Source: Terebella lapidaria
Taxonomy: Eukaryota > Annelida > Polychaeta > Terebellida > Terebellidae
Length of the DNA stretch: 64,000 bases
Direction of reading: 5' to 3'
Assembly: GCA_949152475.1 (NCBI GenBank)
Contig: OX424560.1
Location: forward strand, 8,494,001-8,558,000
The notes under the pieces were generated by a model, which saw only the letters and a list, made by a program, of their open reading frames with translations, was not told the DNA's origin and did not search any database. Each line of letters starts with the position of its first letter. Within the stretch, counting starts at the first letter, position 1. Below, piece by piece: positions 23,337 to 34,660 of this stretch. The translations under genes were made by a program, and so were the position numbers.

Positions 23337-24930
23337 AGCTTACCGGCCCTTTGAGCCGATAAGCTATTGTCATGGTTTTTCGTCCGTCGTCCGTCCGTCC
23401 GGGTCTGTAACTTTTTTTTTGACAAGATGAATTTCCCCATAAATTTGTCAGAACATACCTTGGGCTAGTATCTGAAGACGTTTTTAAATTTTTTTTTGAT
23501 TGAATCGTTTTTGCCGATTTGGCGGCCATTTTTGACGAAAAATTGCCAATTTTGGACTTTGGATGCCATTTTCTCAAAAACTGTCTGATCAGTTTTGAGA
23601 TTTTCGTTTCGAAACATTCCTTCCATGTACCTCCACGACGTGTATAAGTTTCGTTGCCCTTGAATCGCCGGTTCGCGTGTGGTGGCCATTTTGATTTTCT
23701 GACGGGTCGGCAAAAAAAAATTGTTTTGTCCCAAATCGAGTCACTATTCGTTTTGAGCCATTTCCAGCAGAAAAAATTTTTTTTGGCCACTGAAAATTTG
23801 TTTGGACTTGGAAATTGTCACCCAATTTTCCCTTCATAATGGGAGCTGTGCGGAGTAAACTCATAGAACACTTCAAGATAGAACCTAAGTATTGGCACAT
23901 TCAAATGGGAAATCATATATTGCGGTTTGAGTGGTCACCTTGAATTTGACCTTCAATGACCTTGAAAGGTCAAAACGACCTTTTTTGCCGGAAAAACGAT
24001 GAATTTTGTCTTTGGGGGCCCTTTTCTCAGAGTCTATTCAGACAGTTTTCCTCAAAATCATGTATAAGATCCTCCTTATGTACCTTTGTGATGTGTTTAA
24101 GTTTTATTGCCTTTGAAATGACGGTCTGCGTGTGTCGGCCATTTTCAGTTTTTGACCGGTAGGCGAAAAAAAAAATTTTCGTCCCAAATCGAGTCACTAT
24201 TTAGTTTTGAGCCATTTCCAGCCAAAAAAAAAGCGACAATTTTCCTCAAAATCATGTTTAAGATTCTCCTTATGTACCTTTGTGATGTGTATAAGGTTTG
24301 TTGCCTTTGAAATGACGGTCTTCATGTGGCGCCCAAATCGAGTCATTATTCGTTTTGAGCCATTTCCAGCAAAAAAAACACATTTTTTTCGGCCATTGAA
24401 AAATGTTTTGGACTTGGAAAATTTCACCCAATTTTTCCTTCATAATGGGAGCTGTGCGGAGTATACTCATAGAACACTTCAAGGTAGAGCCTAAGTATTG
24501 GAACATTCAAATAGGAAATCATATATTGCGGTTTGAGTGGTGACCTTGAGTTTGACCTTCAATGACCTTGGAAGGTCAAAAACGACCTTTTTTGTCGAAA
24601 AAAAAAAGAATTTTGTCTTTGGTGGCCCTTTTCTCAAAATCTATTCAGACAATTTTCCTCAAAATGCATAAGATTCTCCCTATGTACCTTTCTGATATGT
24701 AAAAGTTTTTTTGCCTTTGAATCAACAGTCTGTGAAAATATGTCATCAACGAAAAAAATCTTCCGAGATGTAACTTGATTTCCTATTATATTTACGAACC
24801 GGCAACATTTACGAACATGTTTTGACAATAGAGTTTAAGATCAGTGTAACAATTTACATGTTGGAAAATCGATACTCTGTGCAATTCTCATGATTGCCGG
24901 TAAGCTACAGCACCCTTGGTGCTATGTTTT
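23337..24930 (+). mobile_element. HINE-like element copy 4, divergent subfamily
   Basis: The head is AGCTTACCGGCCC-TTT-GAGCCGATAAGCT rather than AGGTTACC, and its 3' end reads GCCGGTAAGCT, so both termini changed together. The tail hairpin is AGCACC-CTT-GGTGCT (24,909-24,923). The body shows the same internal subrepeats, two or three of them, more diverged. Confidence 0.7.
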
Positions 24931-26060
24931 TATTTTCGATTTCTTCTCAAAATGGCGGCCATATTTGACGAAAAACGGTCGATTTTGAACTTTGGCAGAA
25001 ATTTTCTCAAAACCTGTCCGATCAGTTTTGAGATTTTTGTCTCAGAAGGTTCCCCTCATGTACCTCGGCGATGTGTATAAGTTTGTATAAGGGACTAGCC
25101 GCAGTCACTGGCACTCGATTCCGGACGTCCAAGGACGCCGCAGGGAAGAGCACCGGACGCGGCAGCTGTCCGGACAGTGGAGGGCACGGGGTGAAACTGT
25201 TTCCAGCTCCACCAGTAGCAGCCTGAACGCCGGAGATGAAATCCGGCGGCAACACATGTTGCAACCCCGCAGGCATTACTATCCATTTTGGGCCATTTCT
25301 AACCTGAGAAAAAAATCCCTCTTTTTTGAATTTTTTGAACTTTTTTTAACTTGCTGAAAAATTTTCAGCATTTTATTCCTTGATGGGAGCTGCTAGGACT
25401 GTACCCATAGAACGCCTAAAAATAGAGCTTAGAAACTAGCACTTTCAAATGGAAAGTCATATATGGCGATTTGTATTGTGACCTTGAATTTGACATTTGA
25501 TGGCCTTGAAAGGTCAACACAGCCATTTTGGGGTAAAAAAAAATCCCAAATGTGCCTCTACAGATGAAATGCTTGTAGATAGAGCTTAAGTTTGCATTAT
25601 GAGCATATAGGAAGTCATATATGGAACAACTAATGATGACGGTGAGCTTGACCTCGGATGACCTGGAGTGCTAAATGTCTAACGTGAAATGTGTAAATTG
25701 GCCACTCAGGCTTAAACACTTGCACATACAGGTTAGGATTGTGTATAAGCTTACAAGAAGTCGTATATATGGCACATTTTTTGGTGACCTTGAATTTGAC
25801 CTTAAACGACCTTGAAGACCAAATCTCACAACCTTGCCTGACCTGACATGTGTAACTTGGCCTCCACAGACAATATAATTGTTGATAGAGCTCATATGTT
25901 TGTATCATGGACATATATGAAGTCATATGCAGCATACCTAATGGTGACATTGCAGTTCACAAAGATGACCTTGATTGGTAAATGTCAGGGTCATATGTCA
26001 CCTGCAATGCTTAAAACCAAAATTGTCCGGTAACCTATCTTGGCCCTTGGGCTAAATTTT
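24931..26060 (+). mobile_element. HINE-like element copy 5, headless
   Basis: The body starts at a subrepeat ('ttctcaaaatggcggccata') without the CGTC head. The end is TTGTCCGGTAACC and the hairpin TTGGCCC-TT-GGGCTAA (26,040-26,055). A GC-rich foreign segment replaces part of the subrepeat at 25,088-25,272. Confidence 0.65.
25088..25272. other. GC-rich segment captured inside the repeat
   Basis: About 185 bp of clearly higher GC content interrupts the AT-rich element between 'gtgtataagtttg' and 'cattactatccattttggg', which are neighbours of a replaced block in the other copies. It has open frames on both strands (minus, about 60-84 codons), but no domain I recognise. It could be a captured exon or other unique DNA. 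Confidence 0.5.
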
Positions 26061-28147
26061 TTATACTGACATTCAATATACGTAGGCCTACTGCTCATTT
26101 TAACGGGTTTCCATTTCCACGATTCCCACAGTTTCTGCGGCACCAAATTCAATATTCATGGCGTTTGGCCCATAGCAATCACAGTGAGACACGGTTGCTA
26201 AGGAGCTCTTGAATAGTTACCTAGGCAACCGATTCTGGTAACGTAACACTGCATGCAGTTGTAGGCATATCTCATGCCTAACAAGATAGTCGTAAATGAT
26301 GAATTAGCATAGATTTTGATATATATAGCCTATGATAGGGAATGGATTTATCAGTTGGTTGCTTGTGACGTCACGAATAGTCATCATAAAGTTCATCCAG
26401 TATTAAAAAAATAACACCCTATTTCTTCATTAAACCTTTCTCTGTAACTAATTGAGGTATATAGATGCTGTAAAACCTATGATAACACATGATGTTTAGG
26501 CCTACTTTATCACCTGACCAGAAGTGTAGGCCTATTCTGACTTGAGTTCGACTTTGGCGGTTTTCATAACCAGACTATATAACCCATTTGCTTTTTCAGC
26601 TCCACCGCAATATTTCATCAAGGTAGGCCCTCTATCGCCTTGCGAGCCTATTTTTTTTCGGAAACTGACAAGTTTCAAACTCAACTTTAGCCAATTAATC
26701 CTAATATATGGCCAGCCCACGGCAGAGAAACAATATGACAATCTGGGATATCCTGGAATGAACATCAGTCGGCAGACGAATTATCTTAATATAGGCAAAG
26801 ACCGTCGGTGATACCAGGCCCAAACCTGGTATACGTAGACGTGTACTAGGAGTGATGGTCTAGAATCAACTATAGGGCCTAAAGTGAATAAACTTAATTC
26901 CATATATTTACTGTCTACACTTAAATATAAATTATATCACAAAACTTGCCTCGTGAAAGTAACGGTATACATTGATGCTTGAAGTTCGGTGTTGTGAACG
27001 TCGGATCCACTTAAAAATTAACTGACTGTATTCCACCTGAGGCATTGCAGGGCACTGCAACCTTTTCTTTTCCGGTTGTTAGTTGCGGAAGTTCGATGAC
27101 GTCATTTTCAAACTGCCCGGCAACGGTGCCCGTATCCTTGGCGACGTTATGGATAGAGGCTGATGTAGGAGAATCTAGTGAGCAGACGCCATGAGTATGA
27201 CATTCAAGCAGAGAATATAGAATACTACACTTTCTGATTCAAATAACTCTTTGATTCAAGTCTGTTGCGGCTCGTGTACTAGTTTACAGTAGAGGTCTTT
27301 GAGTAGAGGAACAGAGAACAGCTTAGACCCACTTCATCCAGTCCAGAGGACATTTTCCGAATTTGAGTAGTGACGGGAAAATCCCTATCGTACATGAAGG
27401 AACTGCATGGCGGTTCGAGGCCTAAATCTGAATTACAATTTCATAATTATAGGCTACAAGCCTATTTATCCACTTTGTCTGATAGGAGTAGGCCTACAGC
27501 CGTATCCTGTTAACTTAGCCTACATTTAGGCCTGCTACACGAAGTAAACTTACAATAAGTCATAATGTGATTTGATGCGTCTTGACTTCTTAAGTAGGCG
27601 CCTAATAATAGAAGAACGTATAATCACTTTGATGTTTGACAAACTATATAGTAGGCCTACTGTTATATCACACATTATTGAATTGATATATAGGCTTATG
27701 TACAGCCCTGGTCAATTGTATTTTCCATGTTTTCCATAGAGAAATGTCCTAAGAGTACGGACATGTATGTTGGTTGATGTATTTTATCAGGCACAATCAG
27801 TCAAATCATAGACAATATATATATATCGTATATTTGAAAGACTTCAGAACCTCAATCTGATCAAATATCAACCCATGCCGAAAATATAATTTAACTTCCT
27901 TGGATTGCAACTCCACTAGATACATTAGACATGAAAAATATGAAGTATCTTTACCGAGGAATCCAATATATTTCACCATTTATTTCAATAATGTTCTCTG
28001 TTTGATGTATACCTAACTATATAAGAGTACTCTACTAGGCCTATTTCAAATGTTGTTTATAGGGAATGATCGTGTCAACACCACGCCATTATGTGAACAT
28101 GCTCATTCAGGATCATGGGTTTGTCCATAGCAAACACACTATACTCC
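26061..28147. other. Intergenic spacer with many TAGGCCTA words and GPCR 3' UTR
   Basis: No gene seen. The palindrome TAGGCCTA or a one-base variant occurs at about 26,084, 26,497, 26,527, 27,490, 27,534, 27,653 and 28,035. Two perfect CRE octamers lie at 26,366-26,373 and 27,097-27,104. The last 170 bp are probably the 3' UTR of the receptor gene. Confidence 0.5.
27979..27984 (-). terminator. Candidate polyadenylation signal AATAAA for the GPCR gene
   Basis: AATAAA on the minus strand, about 165 bp after the receptor stop codon at 28,148. Confidence 0.45.
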
Positions 28148-31100
28148 TCAGAGCACAGTCTCTCTGTTGATACCACTACCAGCGCTGACGAATCCCTTGA
28201 AGCTGACTCTATCCATGGGCCCCAACTGATACATCGAGTCGCTATTGGCTCGGTGATTCCACCTTCTAGTGATCCTATCACCATCTTCTAAATCACAACC
28301 AGGATCAGACAAGCTATGTTCGTAAACCCTCTCTATCGGTCTGCTGAATTGGACCATGTTGTGCACTCCTTGTTTTCGAGAGGGCTTCACCAATCTGGAG
28401 CTCTTCAGTGGATGATGTACATCTTTAGGAAAGCAACTCGATTTCCTTGGTCTCCGCTCCGGTGTTACTTCTGCCTCATGTTCCGTTTCAGATGATCCAA
28501 GAACTAAATCCTCTCCACCGATTTGATATACTACGCTTTTTTTCGGCGACTCGTTGAACTCTTGACTTGCCGACTGTTGAGCATAATCTATACCCTGGTT
28601 TCCACGTGAGTCACTCTCGTAGCTCCCTCCACTAAAGCTTAGTGGGATACCAGTAACTTTATCTCTGCCGTTCACTTTCCCAAAATCAGGCAGTGCAATG
28701 GAATGAATACAGCTCATAACTTGGAGCGTATCTCTCGCTGCAGTTTCAACTCGATGCATTCTGTTTAGTTTTGGTTTCCTTGTGTTCATTCTGTGATGTT
28801 TTGTTGCCGCACGCATTAAGGCTCGCTCTTCGATCATTTTGAAAGTCAAACAAGGATCTGAAATGGACCTTCCCAATACTGGTTTCTTGATTGGCAGTTC
28901 ATTGTAAAACAATTTGGACTTGTACTTATCACGTCTGTGATCCTTGACTTTAAAGTTGAGTATGTTCCTTATGTCAATTCGGTTTTCACGCTGAAACCAC
29001 GATTTCCGGTCAACCTTGTCACCTTCTGAAGTTCTTCTGGCTTTATTCACATCTAGTATGTTGTTTTTGGGTTTGTACGGTGGAATATGTCTCTGTTTGG
29101 CTGCTTTGTTCTTTGAAGGCCTCCTATGAGGCGATACATGATCAAGCTTTTCCACCGATGGGCATCGCTTAATGTTCTTGTGTTTTTCACTCTTGGTTCT
29201 TCTGAATCTATCATTGCCACTTTCCTTCTTCTGGGTATGTATGCGGAAACTGGACTTGAAGATATCTCTGATTGTGTGTCTGGACTTGTGATGCAAGTCT
29301 GCACCCTCAGGCACATGATCGAGATGGGTTTCCTCGTCTTGTTTATCCAATATTGGAGCACTAGCACACTTGGACATCTTCTTTGGTACACTTCCGCTAC
29401 TAGACAAAAGTTCTTTCGTTTCTTCTCCGATTAAATTTGGCGATAATAACGATGGCGAATAAGCCGATGACTGGCGATCACTGGTGTTATCCTCAAGGGC
29501 TTGGTCCATTTCATGATGGATGCTGATAATTGGAGAGTGTGTTTCAAAACTGATCGAACTTGCTTCACTCGATGCGTACTGAAATTCTGGAACGAAAGTG
29601 GCCGTCTGCTCTATGGGTTCAGGATCAACTAGCCCGCCCACCATGACATTGACACCACTTGCTAAGGCGGACGTGTAGCACGGGGTAACGCTGGGTGTAA
29701 CTTTGGACGGGTGGACATCAGGACTCCTCTCCAGGACAGACTCGAGTTCCCAACAAACCTTGTCTGATTCAACGAGTTCTGGGCTCTGCAGGAGGACTTC
29801 CGTCACATCCCCATCATCTAAGTTGCTGACCGTTATCTCTGGAATATTGTAGAGATTGGTGTTTGGCGTGATAGCAGGATTATCTGCCTCTACAGGACTG
29901 CTTTTGAAGCTGCAATTATGCCCATTTTCTACGATATCCTTGATGGCGTCTTTTTCACTGGACCGACGGAACAATCGCAAGAATGCCTTTAGCGTGCCAC
30001 GCTTGACGTTGTTAAGCTTTGTCTTTCTCTGCCTCGTCAAAGAGTTGGGTGTTCCATACGTCAAGTGCTGGGGCAGACTGGTCGTGGATGTAGTCCTGGC
30101 CTTGCCAAGGCCATACACGTGGGCCAGGCTGTTGCTGGAATTACGCCTTGAGCAAGGCAGCGAGCCATTCCGAGAGGCCGTCTCGAGCAGCTGGGCCTCC
30201 AGACTTTCTCGTAGCATGCTTCGCATCCTGGAGAATTTCCTCATCACAGAGTTGTACTGGTGGTCTGGGATAGAAATGGGGAAATGTGCAGTATATCTTA
30301 ATGGGACAATAACTTAAGTGTTCGAACGGTAATGTACTTGTAATGTTCGTCATCATCGCATCTTCTAATTCTCAATTTAAAATACTTTCAATTCATCACA
30401 TTTAATATGGTACTACATATATATGAAATCGTACGGAAGTGTATCTATTCTGGCGTTGTACGATATTGAATTACATCGATCAGCTTAAACAACTCTGAGA
30501 AGAGAACTTGCCGCATATTTCACTGTTTTATACCTACCACTGGGCCAGTAGTCTGTTGTTCGCCAGCAGATGATTTGCTTGTAGCCCTCTCGGAATGCTC
30601 CACTCCGTAAGGCGTAAATTATCGGGTTCACGGCGTTGTTCACATAGCAAAACAGGTAGATCTGCAGATAAAAACACAATCGTGAGTTTGTTCTGGAACA
30701 TATCATTACTATGTACTGTACTAGTATAGTGCCAATGGACCGCAAAATGAAAAGAAAAAAAATAGTGACCCAAATGGTAAATCATCGTTGAATCCTAAAA
30801 TGTGTCAGAGGAAACGTTTTTTTTTTTCTATAAAAGTATATCTAATTCGGGTGTGGGAATAGCTCGATATATACTGTATGCGAAAGGTATAGAATACATC
30901 CTGGTGTTTATTACAATGCCTTGGTACCGATGATCCTAGAATCCTTGTTTATACTAGCCGTGGATATGAGTAAGAGCTTTTCAAGGTCTGGCGCTGATGG
31001 GTCGAGATCGTCAAGATCAGTAAGAATTACAAAGGAAAAAAACCTTATTCTGGTTCAAGGGCATTACTAGTAGCCTATTTGATATTTCAAGTACCGAGAT

Positions 31101-32237
31101 GGACCATGGGGGCGCGTTTTGATATGAACTGTCTTAAGCCATTTTCACCACTCGAACACCAACATGAATTATATATCGAAGGATATGTCAGGTATATCGA
31201 AGGATGTGTCGGATATATCTTGTATATTTTTCTCCTTAGTAGTTAGTAAAATTATCTTAAGATATTTGTGCAGATTTTGTCTCTGGGTCAAACTCGATCG
31301 ACTGGTTGATACTAGGCTGTTCACTTACGAAGGGGTTGGCCTTGAGTTTGATTTTGTCCTTGTCGTCCAGAGAGATGATGTAGATATTGAAGATGTTGTA
31401 TGGGAGCCAGCAGATGATGACGGTTGTCATGACGAAGAAGATGGTGACGGCGATCCTCCTTTGTTGCTGGAGAACTCTGTCTTTCTCGATGGTGGTGTTC
31501 TTCTGGAGGCGCTCTGAGTGGGCCTTCATTTCGAGGAATACTCCGATGTAGCAGCCTGTCATGATGCACACGGGCATGATGTAGCATGATCCAAGAGCGA
31601 TGCCGAAGTGTGCATACGTTGGAGGATCGTGTGGATATTCTGGGCCACATTGGGATGTATACGGTTTGTACGAGACATGGTTCAATCCGTCTACGGTTAG
31701 GTATCCTAGAATAGTCGCCCAGACCCAGGCGGAGGCCAACATCGTACATATCCACTTTCTTCGAAATCCACGGATGAATGGGTTGCGAATGGACAGATAT
31801 TTGTGAATACTGATATACATTAAAGTGTGGATGGATGTCGCCATGAACAAAGTCGTAGTGAATCCATTCAACTGGCAGACGATGTCGCTGAATATCCACT
31901 TCCCAGCAATCATTGTAGCTAGAGAAATGGGCATGTCAAATAAGGCACATGCCAAGTCGGATACGGCCAAGTTACAAAGAAATATGTTCGTCCGCGTTTG
32001 CATTCCTCGGTTACGCGCTATCACAAGAATCACCAATATGTTTCCCACAATGGCAGCCACTATCAATGCTGACATAAGGAGACTAAAGAAGACCCTCGTG
32101 GGGAGGTCCCAGTACGGCGTCGCCGGCGACAGGAGATCACTCCCATTGCTTGTAGTTGGTAGATATACCAACGATGCATTCTGGATTATTGCACTTGTAG
32201 TCGGTGTTTCGTTCGGGATGTCACCGGAAGTATCCAT
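28148..32237 (-). CDS. Rhodopsin-class orphan GPCR with a 700-residue C-terminal tail
   Basis: Exons 31,329-32,237, 30,538-30,661 and 28,148-30,264 join in phase (909+124+2117 nt) to give 1,049 aa. The start is ATG 32,237; longer readings begin at a GTG. The N-terminus has NET, NAS and NGS glycosylation sites. TM1-TM6 lie in exon 1: GN in TM1, NLAVSD in TM2, C121 and C197 for the usual disulfide, CWLP in TM6. TM7 with NPIIY (315-319) and helix 8 are in exon 2. TM3 ends HKY (145-147) instead of D/ERY, and position 3.32 is Thr, so it is not a typical amine receptor. The tail is Ser-, Arg- and Lys-rich, with RSISDP (a mode-I 14-3-3-type motif) and a second SLSDP. The last residues, ETVL, fit a class I PDZ ligand. 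I do not recognise the ligand or a named orthologue. The second exon junction could shift slightly, as two GTs lie close. Confidence 0.9.
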
Positions 32238-32243
32238 TACTGA

Positions 32244-32251
32244 TGACGTCA
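32244..32251. promoter_or_regulatory. CRE palindrome just upstream of the GPCR start codon
   Basis: TGACGTCA sits 6 bp upstream of the predicted ATG, in the 5' UTR or a near-start position. A CREB site is possible, but its location in likely transcribed sequence makes function uncertain. Confidence 0.4.
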
Positions 32252-32291
32252 CAGTCGCCTCGGGTCTTTAAAATGTGACGTTCCTCATTTC

Positions 32292-32465
32292 GGTGTCACA
32301 TCCTATGAAATATAAGATCAACACATTTTAAATCACGAGTTGCAATATGGTGTCACAACCTGTGAACCATAAGATCAACACATTTTAAATCACGAGTTGA
32401 AGTATGGTGTCACATCCTGTGAAACATAAGATCAACACATATTAAATCACGAGTTGCAGTATAAC
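32292..32465. repeat. Three tandem copies of a 57-58-bp unit
   Basis: Each unit contains GGTGTCACA, then CCTGTGAAACATAAGATCAA, then AAATCACGAGTTG. They are over 90% alike and lie directly upstream of the GPCR coding start, probably in its 5' UTR or promoter. Confidence 0.9.
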
Positions 32466-32579
32466 ATACCACACACACACAAAAAAAACAGTGGCATCTA
32501 TCACCAACTTCCAGTGCAAACAATATTAAATCACAATATTAATAGCACCACAAGAAAGCGCGGAAATATCCAACCATAT

Positions 32580-32830
32580 GATTTAGTCGCACTCTACTTT
32601 TACGACTATATACCGTCGTTTACTGCAACATAACGCTGTGGTTTCCAACGGCTCGAGTGTGGAAGCAGCACTGCCCACGCAGCACGGAGAGCTTCCTGTC
32701 TGGTGAGCGAGCCCGCAGCTCTACTCTACAGCTCTCTCTCCCGGGTCGCTCTCTATCTCTCCTCTTCTCTCACCGAACAGAGGTCTACATTTGCCGCCCT
32801 GTGCCGGTTACTGTTGTCGTGATTAACCAA
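32580..32830 (-). promoter_or_regulatory. Candidate GPCR promoter
   Basis: A GC- and CT-rich block (32,640-32,790) follows the AT-rich upstream array, with a TATA-like GGTATATAGTC on the minus strand near 32,603-32,614, about 370 bp upstream of the start codon. No start site can be proved from sequence. Confidence 0.35.
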
Positions 32831-33140
32831 TCGCAGAAGTTAGCAATATCTCTATGTGCTTTATGGAATTACTCATCAATTCCAAAGAAACAGACTGGGA
32901 TTTATTATTCGATATTTGTGTCAGATAGCGATCAGTTATTCAAATATCTGATATCTGAGGTAGGGGATCTACACATTTTTATGACAAGATTGCCTCGGAG
33001 ATTGACACAGTTCCCATTCCTGGCACGAATATCATCAATTCCTAATATAAATATCAGGCGTGATAGTCGTCCGATCTATATATGTATGTATAATGATACG
33101 TATGACTAGATCTATATCCATATCTTTCTGACCTTGTATT

Positions 33141-34660
33141 ATAATTTATGTATCGGTTAATTACATGGAATTATTGGCGGCGTTTTATGCTAACAATTCC
33201 TGATCTGTTGCGCATTTTGTTTACTATCTCTGAACAAGTCTTGTCACATATGAAGATAAGTTTGACAAATGGCGTTATCGCGTGTCTGAAAATGGCATGG
33301 GCAGATATATTTATATTATGTATAATATTGCAGTGACAGAGTGGGAAAGACCAATATGATAGCGATCTATATCTGGGTATGGGGACTCGCTCTTGGTATG
33401 AACTAGTATTTGGTCAGCTCCGTCCGAATACGAGAACTTTAATTATTGGTTATTACATCTACATTTTCAGAATCACACACAAACCGTTCACAGATGTTTA
33501 ATATAAAACTTGTTTCGAATACGTATATTCTGTGTTTTCACAATATAAATAACACAATACAAATTAAATGTTTGAAAAGCATATTCGCAATTTTTCACTT
33601 AATTTTGATGTTTTATTTTTACTCTGAAACTATATGTATAAGTTGAAGTGCCATAATCGTTTTTGGTTTTCTCTGCGAAAGTGATCAGTAGATGCCTACA
33701 AGACAGATGAACACTAAACAATTTCTCACTGTAACTTCAAATTCGCAAATTGCAATTGAAAGGAATACTGAAAAAAGACAGCTTATTTGCTCTGATTTGC
33801 TCGTACCTCATATATGTAGCCGAATAATAGCATTGAAACTAACACTATTCAGTTTGAATCGTATATGACTAAGATAACGACAATAGTTGTAAACACGTGA
33901 CTTTGTGTTAGCGTAGATTTCAACAATTTGTTCATATCGTGCGTTTTTTAAGTGTGTTCAAACTTCTATGTAGGGTCATCCGGGTGTAGTTTGAAGGATT
34001 TATTGGTGCTATATCACCAGAAATAAGCTAGCCAATTGTTCTATGACAAATTCCCAAAACGGCTTATGCTACTTTGAATTGAATTTCAATTCATTGAGGA
34101 CATCAAGAGCAAATTCTCATTTCTATAAAATAAAACACGACTCCGTGAGAATTAAAATGTAGAAAGTACTAAAACTAATAAAAAAAACTGAAACTAAAAA
34201 TATATGAATTAATCTCTAGGTCATTTCACGTTATATATCATTCACTGTAAGCAATCACGTCTGATGTGTTGTTTTGAATCTACAACAATATTGATATAGT
34301 ATAAAATAGCTAATCCAGGTTTCAATTATCTATATATAACTGGACGACGGGTCAACACGTTGGTATATTTCCCGGATATCCAATGTCAATCACCAATACT
34401 TGGATAGTAAACCAGCCTAAAATTGTGATCACAAACCGTAGTGACTTCCATGTGTTAACGTTAAGTCGCACAATTATGTCCTATGAAAGTGGACTCTTTG
34501 AAGAGACTTCCCGGATGCGGTAGACCCAAGGTTATCCGACCAAAGCAGCCCACTGCTACCGCGAAAGTGCCCGACGCTCTAAGGGGAACGAGATACGATA
34601 ATCGCAGTGTTATCATCTTCTGGGTGTGAAATACGTAAAACAAAGGGTTTACAGTTAATA
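33141..34660. repeat. Array left block X, copy 1
   Basis: It begins 'ataatttatgtatcggttaa' and matches 42,651-44,150 with roughly 90-95% identity. Its first part (to about 34,200) is absent from the other monomers, so X-plus-monomer is a higher-order unit present twice. Confidence 0.8.

Noticed and set aside
25022-25286. Minus ORFs of 63-84 codons in the GC-rich insert as a gene
   Set aside because: Both run over the junction with the repeat and have no recognisable domain.
29053-30317. ORFs opposite or out of frame with the GPCR tail exon
   Set aside because: Shadows of the 704-codon reading frame of exon 3.
31329-32237. Aminergic receptor assignment
   Set aside because: Position 3.32 is Thr, not Asp, and TM3 has HKY. 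General class A features only.
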